DNA from: Acidobacteriota bacterium
Lineage (GTDB): Bacteria > Acidobacteriota > Blastocatellia > Pyrinomonadales > Pyrinomonadaceae
Direction of reading: 5' to 3'
Length of the DNA stretch: 64,000 nt
Assembly: GCA_016703965.1 (NCBI GenBank)
Contig: JADJBB010000021.1
Span: 1,302,001-1,366,000, forward strand
This document shows positions 52,894-62,199 of this stretch, piece by piece. Both the position numbers and the translations under genes were made by a program. The notes beneath the pieces are model-generated. The model was not told the DNA's origin. It did not search any database and worked only from the letters and a program-made list of their open reading frames with translations. Position 1 is the first letter of the stretch, and each line of letters opens with the position of its first letter.

Positions 52894-54111
52894 ATGACGA
52901 AACGATCGATCGAAACAGAATTTGTACACGCCGGCGAACGCCGCCCGCTTCCACAGGGGCTGCCGAACGCCACGCCGATATACGCCAGTTCGACTTATAG
53001 CTACGAGTCGATGGAGGAGGCTGAGCGCGTTTTCACAGGTGATCTAAAAGATTACATCTACACGCGCTACGGCAATCCGACGGTGGATGCGTTTCAGGAG
53101 GCCATCTGTGTGCTGGAATCAGGAGCGGTCGCCCGAGCCTACGCGTCGGGAATGGCAGCTTTGCATGCGGCATTGCTCGCCAGCGATCTGACGAATGGTT
53201 CTGTCGTGCTCGCTTCGCGGGATCTGTACGGAGCGAGTTTTGATCTGCTTTACAAGGTTTTCGGGGCATTTGGAGTGAAAACGCAGCTTGCGGATTTCTC
53301 AGATCTCGTCGAACTCAAACGGAAGGTCGAAGAGCTGAAACCGCGCGTTTTACTTGCCGAGACGATCTCAAATCCACTGCTGAAAGTGCTCGATATCGCT
53401 GCCGTTGCCGACCTCGCTCATTCGGTCGGGGCAAGATTGATCGTAGACAGCACATTCGCCACGCCATATCTCGCAAGGCCGCTAGAATTTGGTGCTGATC
53501 TAGTAGTTCACAGCGCCACAAAATACCTCGGCGGCAACGCCGACGCAATGGGGGGCGTTGTCATCGCCCGAGACATCGCAGACGAACCAGCCCTAACGAG
53601 TGCGATGAAACTGGTTGGCGGGATCCTGAGCGTCTGGGAAGCTCATTCGATCTCACGCGGGTTGAAAACACTGGCATTGAGGCTCGAGAAGCAATGTTCG
53701 AACGCCGAGTTTCTGGCCGAAGCACTTTCAAATCACAAGAGCATCAAGAAAGTCTTTTATCCAAAATTCTCAACCGGCGGCGTCGCGGAACAAGTCCTTA
53801 CGCAGCCGCACAACGGAGCTTTGCTGTCGATCGTGCTGGCTGATGACACACGCGACGCGGCGTGGGCGTTCATGAATTCGCTCGAACTGGTCGTGAGGGC
53901 GACGACGCTCGGCGATGTTTTTACAACTGTTTCGCATGCGGCATCCTCATCACATCGCGAATTGCCTGAGAAACGGCGTGAGGCCCTCGGGATAACGGAA
54001 GGTTTGGTTCGAATTTCTGTCGGCATCGAGAAGGCGGAAGATATCCTCGCGGACATCGAGCAGGCACTAGGGAAGGCAAAAGGGAAAAGTAAAAAGGCAA
54101 AAAATGCTTGA
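52894..54111 (+). CDS. metY: Cys/Met-metabolism PLP enzyme, O-acetylhomoserine sulfhydrylase-like
   Basis: Gamma-family PLP enzyme of 405 residues. It has NATPIYASSTYSYES, YTRYGNPT, ASGMAALHAALLA, and the PLP-lysine motif SATKYLGGNADAMGG. The family includes cystathionine gamma-synthase, methionine gamma-lyase and O-acetylhomoserine sulfhydrylase. MetX three genes downstream supplies O-acetylhomoserine, and the sulfur-carrier genes between them suggest homocysteine formation from a protein thiocarboxylate. It overlaps the JAMM gene by eight bases and lies under the SAM-II riboswitch. The exact reaction is inferred from context. Confidence 0.85.
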   Translation: MTKRSIETEFVHAGERRPLPQGLPNATPIYASSTYSYESMEEAERVFTGDLKDYIYTRYGNPTVDAFQEAICVLESGAVARAYASGMAALHAALLASDLTNGSVVLASRDLYGASFDLLYKVFGAFGVKTQLADFSDLVELKRKVEELKPRVLLAETISNPLLKVLDIAAVADLAHSVGARLIVDSTFATPYLARPLEFGADLVVHSATKYLGGNADAMGGVVIARDIADEPALTSAMKLVGGILSVWEAHSISRGLKTLALRLEKQCSNAEFLAEALSNHKSIKKVFYPKFSTGGVAEQVLTQPHNGALLSIVLADDTRDAAWAFMNSLELVVRATTLGDVFTTVSHAASSSHRELPEKRREALGITEGLVRISVGIEKAEDILADIEQALGKAKGKSKKAKNA

Positions 54112-54544
54112 GTTGCAAAAGGGACATTTAGAGGCGATCAAGGCGCACGCTGAAGCCGATTATCCGCACGAATGCGGCGGGCTGCTGCTCGGGCACCTTG
54201 ATGCAGAAAACGACAAGACGGTCGTCGAAACGCTGCCGATGGAAAACACGGCGGAGGTAGAAACGCGGCATGACCGCGTGCTGATCGATCCTCGGGCTTT
54301 GATGCTCGCCGACCGGAAAGCTCGCGAAAAGGGTCTGGATGTGATCGGCTATTACCATTCGCATCCGGACGACGAAGCGGTTCCGTCACAGTTCGATCTC
54401 GATCACGCTCTGCCGGTTTGGTCATACATTATCGTCTCGGTTAGGGACAAAAAAGCGGTCGATTGGAACTCGTGGGAGATGGAAAACGACCGGTCTAAAT
54501 TTAAAAAGGAAGTCGTGGAAATTATTGAAGAGGTGCCGGAATAG
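54104..54544 (+). CDS. JAMM/MPN+ metalloprotease (Mec+/HcyD-like)
   Basis: 146 residues with YPHECGGLLLGH (catalytic Glu) and HSHPDDEAVPSQFD, the complete H-x-H-x7-S-x2-D zinc motif. Bacterial relatives remove C-terminal extensions or amino-acid adducts from ubiquitin-like sulfur carriers (Mycobacterium Mec+, Wolinella HcyD). It overlaps the MetY-like gene and precedes a ubiquitin-like/E1 fusion whose Gly-Gly is internal. Cleavage of that fusion is therefore a plausible job. Confidence 0.9.
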   Translation: MLELQKGHLEAIKAHAEADYPHECGGLLLGHLDAENDKTVVETLPMENTAEVETRHDRVLIDPRALMLADRKAREKGLDVIGYYHSHPDDEAVPSQFDLDHALPVWSYIIVSVRDKKAVDWNSWEMENDRSKFKKEVVEIIEEVPE

Positions 54545-54582
54545 CTGAAAGCTGATAGCTGGAAGCTGATAGGAAAATAAAT

Positions 54583-56031
54583 ATGGCAATTACAATTTTA
54601 ATACCAACGCCGCTCAGACAATTTACCGGCGGAAAATCAGAGGTCGCGGTGGAAGCCGCTAACGTTAACGAGGCACTAAATGCACTCACGTTTGAGTTTA
54701 CAGGCTTGCGAAAGCATCTTTTTACCGAGCAGGACAGCTTGCGAAATTTTATCAATCTGTATATCGGCGATGAAGATATCCGCTATCTTGACGGACCGGA
54801 AACAAAGCTAGCGGAAGGCGAAACGCTGACGATCGTGCCGTCGATCGCTGGTGGTAATTCGGCAGCGGCTCGGTCGACGGGAGAATTGCCAACGCTCTCG
54901 ACCGAAGAATATCAACGCTATTCCCGCCATCTGATCCTGCCCGAGGTTGGTCTCGAAGGGCAGCGAAAGATCAAGAATGCTCGAGTTTTGACGATAGGAA
55001 CCGGCGGTTTGGGCTCACCGCTTGGTTTATATCTAGCAGCGGCCGGTGTTGGAACGCTCGGCGTCGTAGATTTTGATGTCGTCGATCAATCAAACCTCCA
55101 GCGGCAGATCATTCACGGTACGAAAGATGTTGGCCGGCCAAAGATCGAATCGGCGAAAGAACGCCTTTTGGACGTCAATCCGAACGTAAACGTCGAAGCC
55201 TATGAGATGGCGTTGACGAGCGAGAACGCGTTGGAGTTATTCAAGGATTACGACGTGGTCGTTGATGGCACGGACAATTTCCAGACGCGTTATTTAGTAA
55301 ATGACGCCGCGGTTCTGACCGGAAAGCCGAATGTTTATGGCTCGATCTTCAGATTTGAGGGGCAGGCGAGCGTTTTCTGGGCCGAGAAAGGTGCTTGTTA
55401 TCGCTGTCTGTATCCCGAACCGCCGCCGCCGGGATTAGTTCCATCCTGTGCCGAGGGCGGAGTACTCGGTGTTTTGCCCGGAATCGTTGGAACGATCCAG
55501 GCGAATGAGGTTTTGAAAGTGATCCTCGGAGCCGAAGGGATCTTGCTCAATCGTCTTCTCCTTTTCGATGCCTGGACGATGAAATTCCGCGAGCTGAAAC
55601 TTCGCAAGAATCCAAACTGCGAACTCTGCGGCGACAATCCAACGATCACAGAGCTCGTCGATTACGACGCATTCTGCGGACTAAACAATCCGATTGAAGA
55701 AGAATTGCCGTACGAAGAGATCACCGCGACCGAGCTAGATCGCTGGATAAAAGCTCAGGCTGAACTTCAGATCATCGATGTCCGCGAACCGCACGAATTT
55801 GAATTTGCGAGCATTCCCGGGGCTCAACTGATTCCCTTAGGCCAGATCGTTAACCGCATCTGTGAGATACCGAAAGGCAAGACGACCGTTGTCCAGTGTA
55901 AAGGCGGTGTTCGAAGTGCGAAAGCGATCGGCTATCTGCAGGATGCGGGGTTTGAAGGCCGGCTGGTGAATCTAAGAGGCGGTATAACCGCGTGGTCGAA
56001 CCATGTCGACCCGACAGTTCCAAAGTATTGA
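54583..56031 (+). CDS. fusion: ubiquitin-like (ThiS/MoaD) + E1-like (MoeB/ThiF) + rhodanese
   Basis: Residues 1-91 form a ubiquitin-like sulfur carrier ending VPSIAGG (Gly90-Gly91), followed at once by NSAAARST and the E1 domain. The E1 domain (about 105-350) has GTGGLGSPLG, DFDVVDQSNLQRQ and paired zinc cysteines CYRC and CELC. The rhodanese (about 380-482) has an active-site loop QCKGGVRSAKA. Separate versions adenylate the carrier's terminal Gly and convert it to a thiocarboxylate. Here all three are one chain of 482 residues with the Gly-Gly buried inside, so either it works in cis or JAMM cleavage frees it. Confidence 0.9.
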   Translation: MAITILIPTPLRQFTGGKSEVAVEAANVNEALNALTFEFTGLRKHLFTEQDSLRNFINLYIGDEDIRYLDGPETKLAEGETLTIVPSIAGGNSAAARSTGELPTLSTEEYQRYSRHLILPEVGLEGQRKIKNARVLTIGTGGLGSPLGLYLAAAGVGTLGVVDFDVVDQSNLQRQIIHGTKDVGRPKIESAKERLLDVNPNVNVEAYEMALTSENALELFKDYDVVVDGTDNFQTRYLVNDAAVLTGKPNVYGSIFRFEGQASVFWAEKGACYRCLYPEPPPPGLVPSCAEGGVLGVLPGIVGTIQANEVLKVILGAEGILLNRLLLFDAWTMKFRELKLRKNPNCELCGDNPTITELVDYDAFCGLNNPIEEELPYEEITATELDRWIKAQAELQIIDVREPHEFEFASIPGAQLIPLGQIVNRICEIPKGKTTVVQCKGGVRSAKAIGYLQDAGFEGRLVNLRGGITAWSNHVDPTVPKY

Positions 56032-56041
56032 GGTAACAAAG

Positions 56042-57112
56042 ATGTTTGAGGTAGATTTCACATTTAACGAACCGTTCACGCTCGAATCAGGCGAGGTTTT
56101 GCCTGAGGTCAAACTGCGGGCGACCATTTACGGCCGTCTCAACGCCGACCGTTCGAATGCCGTGCTTGTTTTCCATGCTCTGACCGGCAGCTCGCGAATT
56201 GGCGACTGGTGGAACGGGCTGATGTGTGACGGGTGTGCTCTCGATACGTCAGAATTTGCGTTCGTCTGTGTGAACTACCTCGGTTCGAGCTATGGTTCGA
56301 CGAGTGCCAGCACATTAAAGAAACGACGGGCAAAAAGCGGCAGGAGCGAACTGCCGATCGTCACTTTGCGCGATATTGCCCGAACAAATGTAATTCTGCT
56401 CGAGCATTTGGGTATAACGAAAGTTCACGCCGTGGTCGGCGGCAGCGTGGGTGGGATGCTTGCGTTGCAGTTTGCGGCTGATTTCCCTGATATCGCGGAG
56501 CATTGCATTTCGATCGCCGCAACACCGCTATCTGCGATGGGCCTAGCCCTTAATCACCTTCAGCGGCAGGCGATCAAGCAGAACGATCTTGAAATGGCGC
56601 GAAAGATCGCGGTCGTCTCATACAAATCACCGCGAAAGTTCGGAGAGAGGTTTGGGCGAAATCCGAATCGAAATGGCGAGAATCCGCACGAGAATTATGG
56701 CGATCGGTTTGATGTCGGCGGCTATCTCGATCATCAGGGCGACTTGTTCCGTGATCGTTTTGAGATCGACAGTTACGAACTGATAACCAAGGCGATGGAC
56801 CTGTTCGATATGTCGGACGCCGACATTCGCAGGATAAAGGCAAAGGTCTCACTCGTTGGCATCTCAAGCGACTGGCTGTTTCCAGCGAATGATGTCCGGG
56901 AATTAACCCAGCGTCTGATACATCACGGTGTTAATGCGGGGTATTTTGAGATCGATTCTGAAGACGGCCACGATGCGTTTTTGAGCGATACGGCGGAAAC
57001 GTCGCGGGTTTTGCGTCGAATACTGAGAGACGATGCGGAAAGCGTGTCCGGGCATTTTTTCGCTCATAAGAGGAACGTTGCGTCGGCAGCCGGCTGTTAC
57101 AAGATCTTATGA
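56042..57112 (+). CDS. metX: homoserine O-acetyltransferase
   Basis: Alpha/beta hydrolase-fold MetX family. It has HALTGSSRIGDWWN near residue 40, nucleophile elbow GGSVGGM near 137, LVGISSDWLFP (Asp region) and EDGHDAFL (catalytic His). The ATG at 56042 has GAGGT overlapping the preceding stop; the frame's extension to 56003 overlaps the rhodanese end. Acyl specificity (acetyl or succinyl) cannot be told from sequence alone. Supplies the activated homoserine for the MetY-like enzyme. Confidence 0.9.
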   Translation: MFEVDFTFNEPFTLESGEVLPEVKLRATIYGRLNADRSNAVLVFHALTGSSRIGDWWNGLMCDGCALDTSEFAFVCVNYLGSSYGSTSASTLKKRRAKSGRSELPIVTLRDIARTNVILLEHLGITKVHAVVGGSVGGMLALQFAADFPDIAEHCISIAATPLSAMGLALNHLQRQAIKQNDLEMARKIAVVSYKSPRKFGERFGRNPNRNGENPHENYGDRFDVGGYLDHQGDLFRDRFEIDSYELITKAMDLFDMSDADIRRIKAKVSLVGISSDWLFPANDVRELTQRLIHHGVNAGYFEIDSEDGHDAFLSDTAETSRVLRRILRDDAESVSGHFFAHKRNVASAAGCYKIL

Positions 57113-57158
57113 AACGCGGGGTTGTGACCAAACTCACATAAAACTGACCAGTTTTCAT

Positions 57159-57196
57159 GGTATGCGATAAGAAGCATCGATCGACGATCGCATACC
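57159..57196 (+). promoter_or_regulatory. 10-bp perfect inverted repeat before the CysK/CysM-like gene
   Basis: GGTATGCGAT (57159-57168) and ATCGCATACC (57187-57196) pair perfectly across 18 bases, ending three bases before the ATG at 57200. There is no T run, so it is more likely an operator or a translational hairpin hiding the start region than a terminator. Confidence 0.55.
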
Positions 57197-57199
57197 TCT

Positions 57200-58276
57200 A
57201 TGAAAATCAACGACCTCGCAGCGTTTCAGAACCATTTCAGTGCCGTTCCTGTAAAGTCAGGCTATGTTGAGAATTTGATCGGCAACACACCTTTGCTTGC
57301 CGTTCATTTTCATTTCAAAGGCGAACGGCGGACGATCTTTGCAAAAGCGGAACATCTGAATCTGTCCGGAAGCATCAAAGACCGGATGGCGTTCCATATC
57401 CTGAAGTCAGCTTATCGCGACGATATGATCCGCAAAGGCGATATCATCGCTGAGGCGACGAGCGGGAATACGGGGATCTCGTTCTCGGCCATCGGTCATG
57501 CCTTTGGTAACCCGGTGCACGTTTTCATGCCTGAGTGGATGAGCAAGGAGCGCATTGCACTGATCAAGAGTTATGGTGCCGATGTGACGCTGGTTAGCCA
57601 TGAACAGGGCGGATTTGTCGGAAGTATCGAGTTGGCTGACGCCTTTAAATACGAGCGTCGACGGGTTTTTCTGCCCCATCAGTTCTCTAATCTTGCGAAC
57701 GCTGAGGCTCATTACCTGACGACCGGACCTGAGATCTGGGAGCAATTGCAGAAGGTCGGTTTCGAGCCCGACGCATTTGTTGCAGGTGTTGGAACGGGCG
57801 GAACGATCATGGGAACGGGAGCGTTTTTGCGGGAACAGAATCCTGATATTAAGATCCATCCGCTCGAACCGCTTGAATCGCCAACGCTTTCGACGGGCCA
57901 CAAGGTCGGCAGTCATCGCATTCAGGGCATCTCGGACGAGTTTATTCCCGCGATCTGTGATCTCGATAAACTGGACGAAGTGATAAGCGTCTCGGATGGC
58001 GATTCGATATTGATGGCGCAAAAACTTGCCGCAAGTCTTGGGCTAGCGGTAGGGATCTCGTCGGGAGCGAATTTCCTGGGAGCGTTGATCGCTCTCGAAA
58101 AGCTCGGAAAAGATGCAGTCGTCGCGACTGTTTTTTCGGATGACAACAAGAAGTATCTGAGTACGGATCTCGTAAGAGACGAACCAGTGAAGGCGGAATA
58201 TCTGTCGCCGCACATTGAGCTTTTCGGATATCAATCCATCAGCCGGACGGGAGCGATCTCGGCTGCGGATATCTGA
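57200..58276 (+). CDS. cysteine synthase / PLP beta-family enzyme (CysK/CysM-like)
   Basis: Fold-type II PLP enzyme of 358 residues. It has NLIGNTPLL, PLP-Lys motif LSGSIKDRMA (near residue 60), phosphate-binding TSGNTGIS and GVGTGGTIMGTG. It replaces a beta-leaving group by sulfide or, in CysM types, by a carrier thiocarboxylate. Neighbouring sulfur-carrier genes favour the latter, but the sequence does not prove it. It follows metX by 87 bases with its own hairpin. There is no C-terminal CBS domain. Confidence 0.85.
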   Translation: MKINDLAAFQNHFSAVPVKSGYVENLIGNTPLLAVHFHFKGERRTIFAKAEHLNLSGSIKDRMAFHILKSAYRDDMIRKGDIIAEATSGNTGISFSAIGHAFGNPVHVFMPEWMSKERIALIKSYGADVTLVSHEQGGFVGSIELADAFKYERRRVFLPHQFSNLANAEAHYLTTGPEIWEQLQKVGFEPDAFVAGVGTGGTIMGTGAFLREQNPDIKIHPLEPLESPTLSTGHKVGSHRIQGISDEFIPAICDLDKLDEVISVSDGDSILMAQKLAASLGLAVGISSGANFLGALIALEKLGKDAVVATVFSDDNKKYLSTDLVRDEPVKAEYLSPHIELFGYQSISRTGAISAADI

Positions 58277-58356
58277 GTTTAGCGGGCAATCTAGTGATCG
58301 CTTGAGCTAAACACCACGTTTTGTCGTAAAATATTTTTTCGGAACGGTTTAATAAC

Positions 58357-59715
58357 TTGAGTGATCAAAGCCCCATTGTAATGAAATTTGGCGGCACGTC
58401 GGTTGGCGACGTCGCCGCCTTTGAACGTGTTTTTCAAATCGTCTCGACGCAGTACGACCGGCATCCGGTCGTTGTCGTTTCGGCGATGACCAAGGTGACG
58501 GACGCACTGCTTGCCGCATTTGAACTGGCCAAAAAAGGTGATGTCGATACAGCGGTTGCTTCGCTGCAGCCTCATTTTGAACGCCATGTTGAGGTGACGC
58601 GGCAATTCTCGATTCCCGACACCAGTGCGTTCCACGGCGAACTCGAATACGCTCGCGAAGAGCTCGCCGACCTGCTCAAACGCGTTTCCCGCCGCAGCCT
58701 GCCGCTTTCGATGCTGAAGGACGCTGTAGTTTCGTACGGCGAACAGCTTTCATCGCGGCTCGTAGCTGAGGTGCTCAAAACAAAAGGCATTAATGCAAGA
58801 CAAGTCGATTCGCGAAGGCTGATCGTTACCGACGACGAATACGGGGCGGCTCAACCCATCTGGGAAGACACCGAGAAACTGGTCAAACTCGAGATCGAGC
58901 CAATGATCGCGGGCGGTGAAGTTCCGATCATGGGTGGATTTATTGCTGCTAGTCGCGGTGGCGAAACTACGACATTGGGACGCGGCGGTTCTGATTATTC
59001 GGCTGCTTTGGTCGCGGCCGCATTACACGCGAACGAATTGCAGATCTGGACCGACGTCACCGGCGTGATGACATGTGATCCGCGAATTTGCAGCTCCGCA
59101 GTTACAATTCCAGTTCTTTCATACGAAGAAGCTGCAGAGCTTGCATATTTTGGAGCCAAAGTCCTTCATCCGAAAACGATCAAGCCCGCGGTCGATACGA
59201 ATATCCCCGTCAGAGTCTGCAACACGTTCGAACCGAACGAAATTGGCACGATGGTGCTCGCCGATTCGGATGAAACGCCGAACAAGATCAAATCGATCGC
59301 CTCAAAGAAGAACATCACGATCCTGAGGATCACTTCGGCTCGAATGCTCGGGAGCTACGGGTTCATGAGCGCTCTGTTTCAGGTGTTTGAAAGGTATCGG
59401 ACGGTGATCGATGTGGTTTCTACGTCTGAGGTTTCGGTTGCTCTGACGCTCGATAATACTGATTCACTCGAACAGATCGTCACTGAACTTTCGCGATTCG
59501 GCGATGTCGAGGTAGAAGGCGGTTACGCTGTTGTCTGTGTCGTCGGCGAAGGCCTTCGAGCCTCGACCGGGCTCGCTTCCAGGGTTTTCTCAACTATAAA
59601 AGACGTCAATATCGCCCTCGTTTCTCACGGAGCCTCAAGCGTCAACCTGACCTTCGTTATTAAAGAAGAATTCGCCGCCGAGGTGATAAAAAGCCTTCAC
59701 GAGGAACTGTTTTAG
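58357..59715 (+). CDS. lysC: aspartate kinase
   Basis: First enzyme of the Lys/Met/Thr branch. It has the N-terminal KFGGTSV signature, TTLGRGGSDYSA substrate region, VLHPKTIKPA, and two ACT regulatory domains at the C-terminus (ITILRITSARML and YAVVCVVGEG). 452 residues, a monofunctional enzyme with no homoserine dehydrogenase part. A TTG at 58357 is the likely start; the ATG at 58381 lies too close to KFGGTSV. It leads toward dapA and dapB further along. Confidence 0.92.
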   Translation: MSDQSPIVMKFGGTSVGDVAAFERVFQIVSTQYDRHPVVVVSAMTKVTDALLAAFELAKKGDVDTAVASLQPHFERHVEVTRQFSIPDTSAFHGELEYAREELADLLKRVSRRSLPLSMLKDAVVSYGEQLSSRLVAEVLKTKGINARQVDSRRLIVTDDEYGAAQPIWEDTEKLVKLEIEPMIAGGEVPIMGGFIAASRGGETTTLGRGGSDYSAALVAAALHANELQIWTDVTGVMTCDPRICSSAVTIPVLSYEEAAELAYFGAKVLHPKTIKPAVDTNIPVRVCNTFEPNEIGTMVLADSDETPNKIKSIASKKNITILRITSARMLGSYGFMSALFQVFERYRTVIDVVSTSEVSVALTLDNTDSLEQIVTELSRFGDVEVEGGYAVVCVVGEGLRASTGLASRVFSTIKDVNIALVSHGASSVNLTFVIKEEFAAEVIKSLHEELF

Positions 59716-59721
59716 GGCAAA

Positions 59722-60066
59722 TTATTGAAAGAAACTGATAGTAAAAAAATATTTCAACGGCAGTAAAAATAACGGAATAAGAGCGAACGCAATGCGGGCT
59801 GCACGACGAACCATTCTATTCTTAAACACCTTACGAAAATCACGGCGGCCAAATAGCATACCGGCGGGAAAGACCGCGAAGTAACAAAAGATCTTTAGAG
59901 CATCAAAACAGTAGGCGATGGTGCCCAGAATTGGTGTGCGGGAGCAATCTCCGGTGTGATAGCAGTCTGCTGTCGCCGTTACGATCGTGTTGAGGACTAT
60001 AACCAGCAACACCGTAACGGCAAAACAACCAATTGCAAGCAGGATCAGACGGAGGATAGAATTCAC
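59722..60066 (-). CDS. small membrane protein of unknown function
   Basis: 114 residues, three hydrophobic segments (about 6-30, 48-70, 90-110) with a Cys pair (CYHTGDC) in the first external loop that could form a disulfide. No family recognised. It sits convergent to the aspartate kinase gene. It could be a chance frame, but its hydrophobic pattern and Arg/Lys placement fit a real membrane protein. Confidence 0.45.
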   Translation of the reverse strand: MNSILRLILLAIGCFAVTVLLVIVLNTIVTATADCYHTGDCSRTPILGTIAYCFDALKIFCYFAVFPAGMLFGRRDFRKVFKNRMVRRAARIAFALIPLFLLPLKYFFTISFFQ

Positions 60067-60278
60067 TTGTTCCGAATCTTACCAGAATTTTTCATCCGAA
60101 AAAAGTCGTATGGCCAGCGAACTTAGCCCGGAATAGTAAAAGAATTTGCGACTAAGAGAGCAAAACCGGAGGTTTTTATCTCGTAATATGGCAGGTAGCG
60201 AAACACCGGGTGAGGGATTCGGGTAAAATACAACCGACAGATGTTGGTGTTGATCCGAAGTCGCCGAAATTTAAACAA

Positions 60279-61288
60279 ATGAATCTTTTCGAACTAACAA
60301 AATCCCTCATGACCATCCCATCCACTTCCGGTGACGAGGCGGAGGTTGGGTTTTTTCTTCGTGATCACCTGGAAAGCCTTGGCTGGACTGTGGAATTGCA
60401 ACAGGTTTCCGAAAATCAGAGCAACGTGATCGCGTATCTGAACGAAACGCCGCGAGTTTGGCTTTCGACGCATATGGATACGGTTCCGCCGTTTATTGCG
60501 CCGACTGAGGACGACGAAAAGATCTACGGGCGCGGTTCTTGCGATGCAAAAGGGATCATCGCGGCTCAAATTACGGCTGCGGAACTGCTCCGCAAAGACG
60601 GGATCGAAGATATCGGCCTGCTTTACACTGTCGAAGAGGAGCGTGCGTCCACGGGAGCAAAAATTGCGAACGATCACCCTTTCGCAGCAAAGTGTGAATA
60701 CATGATCAACGGCGAACCGACCGATAATGATCTTGCGATCGGTTCAAAAGGTGCTTTTCGGGCGAAGATCAAGACTAAAGGCAAAGCCGCGCACTCCGCG
60801 TATCCCGAGCAGGGAGATTCCGCGATCGAAAAGCTGCTCGATATTCTCGAAGACGTTCGCCATACAAAGTTTCCAAACGACGAATTCTTCGGCGAGACCA
60901 CCTGCAACATCGCAACGCTCGACGGCGGCATCGCATTGAATGTAATTCCGCCAAATGCGGAAGCCGGCATCCTGATCCGTCTCACCACGCCCGAAGAAGC
61001 GATCGTAAACGCCCTAAACAGCCTCATCCGCGACCGCGGCGAACTCGAAGTGATGTCCTACAGCCTCCCGGTAAAAATGCTGGCAGTCGAAGGCTTCAAA
61101 CAAAAGGTCGTACGGTTTACAACCGACATTCCACACCTCCAAAACTGGGGCCAACCACTGCTTTTGGGTCCCGGCTCGATCCTCGTTGCTCATACTAAGG
61201 ACGAATTTGTTCTGAAAAAGATCTCGAGTTTGCCGTCGAACTGTACGTAAACCTAGCAAAACGATTGTTATCTAGCGAAACGAATTAA
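60279..61288 (+). CDS. M20 family peptidase (ArgE/DapE-like), frameshifted near the 3' end
   Basis: Zinc di-metal aminoacylase/deacylase family. It has THMDTVPPF (metal His/Asp), GRGSCDAKG, catalytic Glu in YTVEEERAS, and GPGSILVAHT near the end. Without correction the frame ends at 61250 with the atypical tail ISSLPSNCT. Adding one base to the A5 run (61215-61219) restores KKDLEFAVELYVNLAKRLLS, the normal family tail, ending at 61288. The DapE role fits the nearby dapA and dapB but is not proven. The ATG at 60279 was chosen; the earlier frame lacks family similarity. Confidence 0.85.
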
Positions 61289-61367
61289 CCGCAGATGGAC
61301 GCAGATAAACACAGATAAGATTGCTTTGAGAAAACATCTGTGTCCATCCGCGTTCATCTGCGGTTAA
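61285..61367. repeat. inverted ACCGCAGATGGACGCAGAT-type repeat
   Basis: TTAACCGCAGATGGACGCAG (from 61285) and CGCGTTCATCTGCGGTTAA (to 61367) form imperfect 32-base arms. This is a widely dispersed intergenic repeat class in many environmental genomes. The left arm supplies the M20 gene's stop codon. A related unit lies at 63425-63512. Confidence 0.8.
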
Positions 61368-61398
61368 TTTTCTTTCAATCTGTGGTAAATAAAACTAT

Positions 61399-62088
61399 AT
61401 GAAAATTGCACTGATCGGATACGGAGAGATGGGGAGGTTGATCCGGCGTTTGGCGGAGGAAAAGGGGCATGAGGTTTTTGTGGTGATTGACGACAGATTT
61501 GCACAGGCTTCGGCGAAATCGCTCGCGGCGAAATTGGTTTCTGCGGAGGTCGCGATAGATTTTACGGTCGCCGGGGCGGTCAAACGGAATGTTTCTGCCT
61601 GCGTGGCGGCTGGTGTTGCTTTGGTTGAGGGCACGACGGGGTGGAATCAGGACCGCGAGGCTATTGAAAAGATCGTTCGGGACGGAAACGGGGCGTTTTT
61701 GTTTGGGGCGAACTTCTCGATAGGCGTAAATCTTTTCTACCGCATCGCGGCGTTTGCCGCCGAGCTTTTTGCAAAGTTCCCCGATTACGAAACCTTTATC
61801 GAAGAGCAGCATCATTCCCGCAAACTCGACGCCCCGAGCGGCACGGCCCTAAAACTAAAAGAAATAGTCGCCGAGCACATCAAAAAAGACTTGACCATCG
61901 CCGCAACCCGTGCGGGAAACATTCCCGGAACTCACCGAGTAGGTTTCGACGGCCCGTCGGATCAAATCCTCTTAGAACACACCGCCAGATCGCGTGAAGG
62001 TTTCGCTTCCGGAGCAATTACAGCCGCAGAATGGATCGTTGGGAAGAAAGGGTTCTTTGAATTTACTGATGTGATCGATGAAATGTAA
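61399..62088 (+). CDS. dapB: 4-hydroxy-tetrahydrodipicolinate reductase
   Basis: Lysine/diaminopimelate pathway enzyme. NAD(P) motif IGYGEMGR at the N-terminus, EGTTGWN, and the catalytic signature EQHHSRKLDAPSGTAL. At 229 residues it is slightly shorter than E. coli DapB but has all domains. A perfect terminator follows, and DapA lies about 1.5 kb downstream after two unrelated genes. Confidence 0.93.
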   Translation: MKIALIGYGEMGRLIRRLAEEKGHEVFVVIDDRFAQASAKSLAAKLVSAEVAIDFTVAGAVKRNVSACVAAGVALVEGTTGWNQDREAIEKIVRDGNGAFLFGANFSIGVNLFYRIAAFAAELFAKFPDYETFIEEQHHSRKLDAPSGTALKLKEIVAEHIKKDLTIAATRAGNIPGTHRVGFDGPSDQILLEHTARSREGFASGAITAAEWIVGKKGFFEFTDVIDEM

Positions 62089-62116
62089 GTTTTAACCTCC
62101 GATAAGGAATATTTTC

Positions 62117-62154
62117 GCGGCACGCAAACATCTTGTTAGCGTGCCGCTTTATTT
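62117..62154 (+). terminator. Rho-independent terminator after dapB
   Basis: GCGGCACGC (62117-62125) and GCGTGCCGC (62139-62147) pair perfectly, followed by TTTATTTT. Confidence 0.9.
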
Positions 62155-62199
62155 TCGGCGGGCAAAGAATTCTTAGACAAAATATTCAGGAGTACAAAA

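Noticed and set aside
61285..61367. Rho-independent terminator after the M20 gene
   Set aside because: The inverted arms match a dispersed repeat class also seen at 63425-63512 and have a long loop and no clean T run, so a repeat is the better call.
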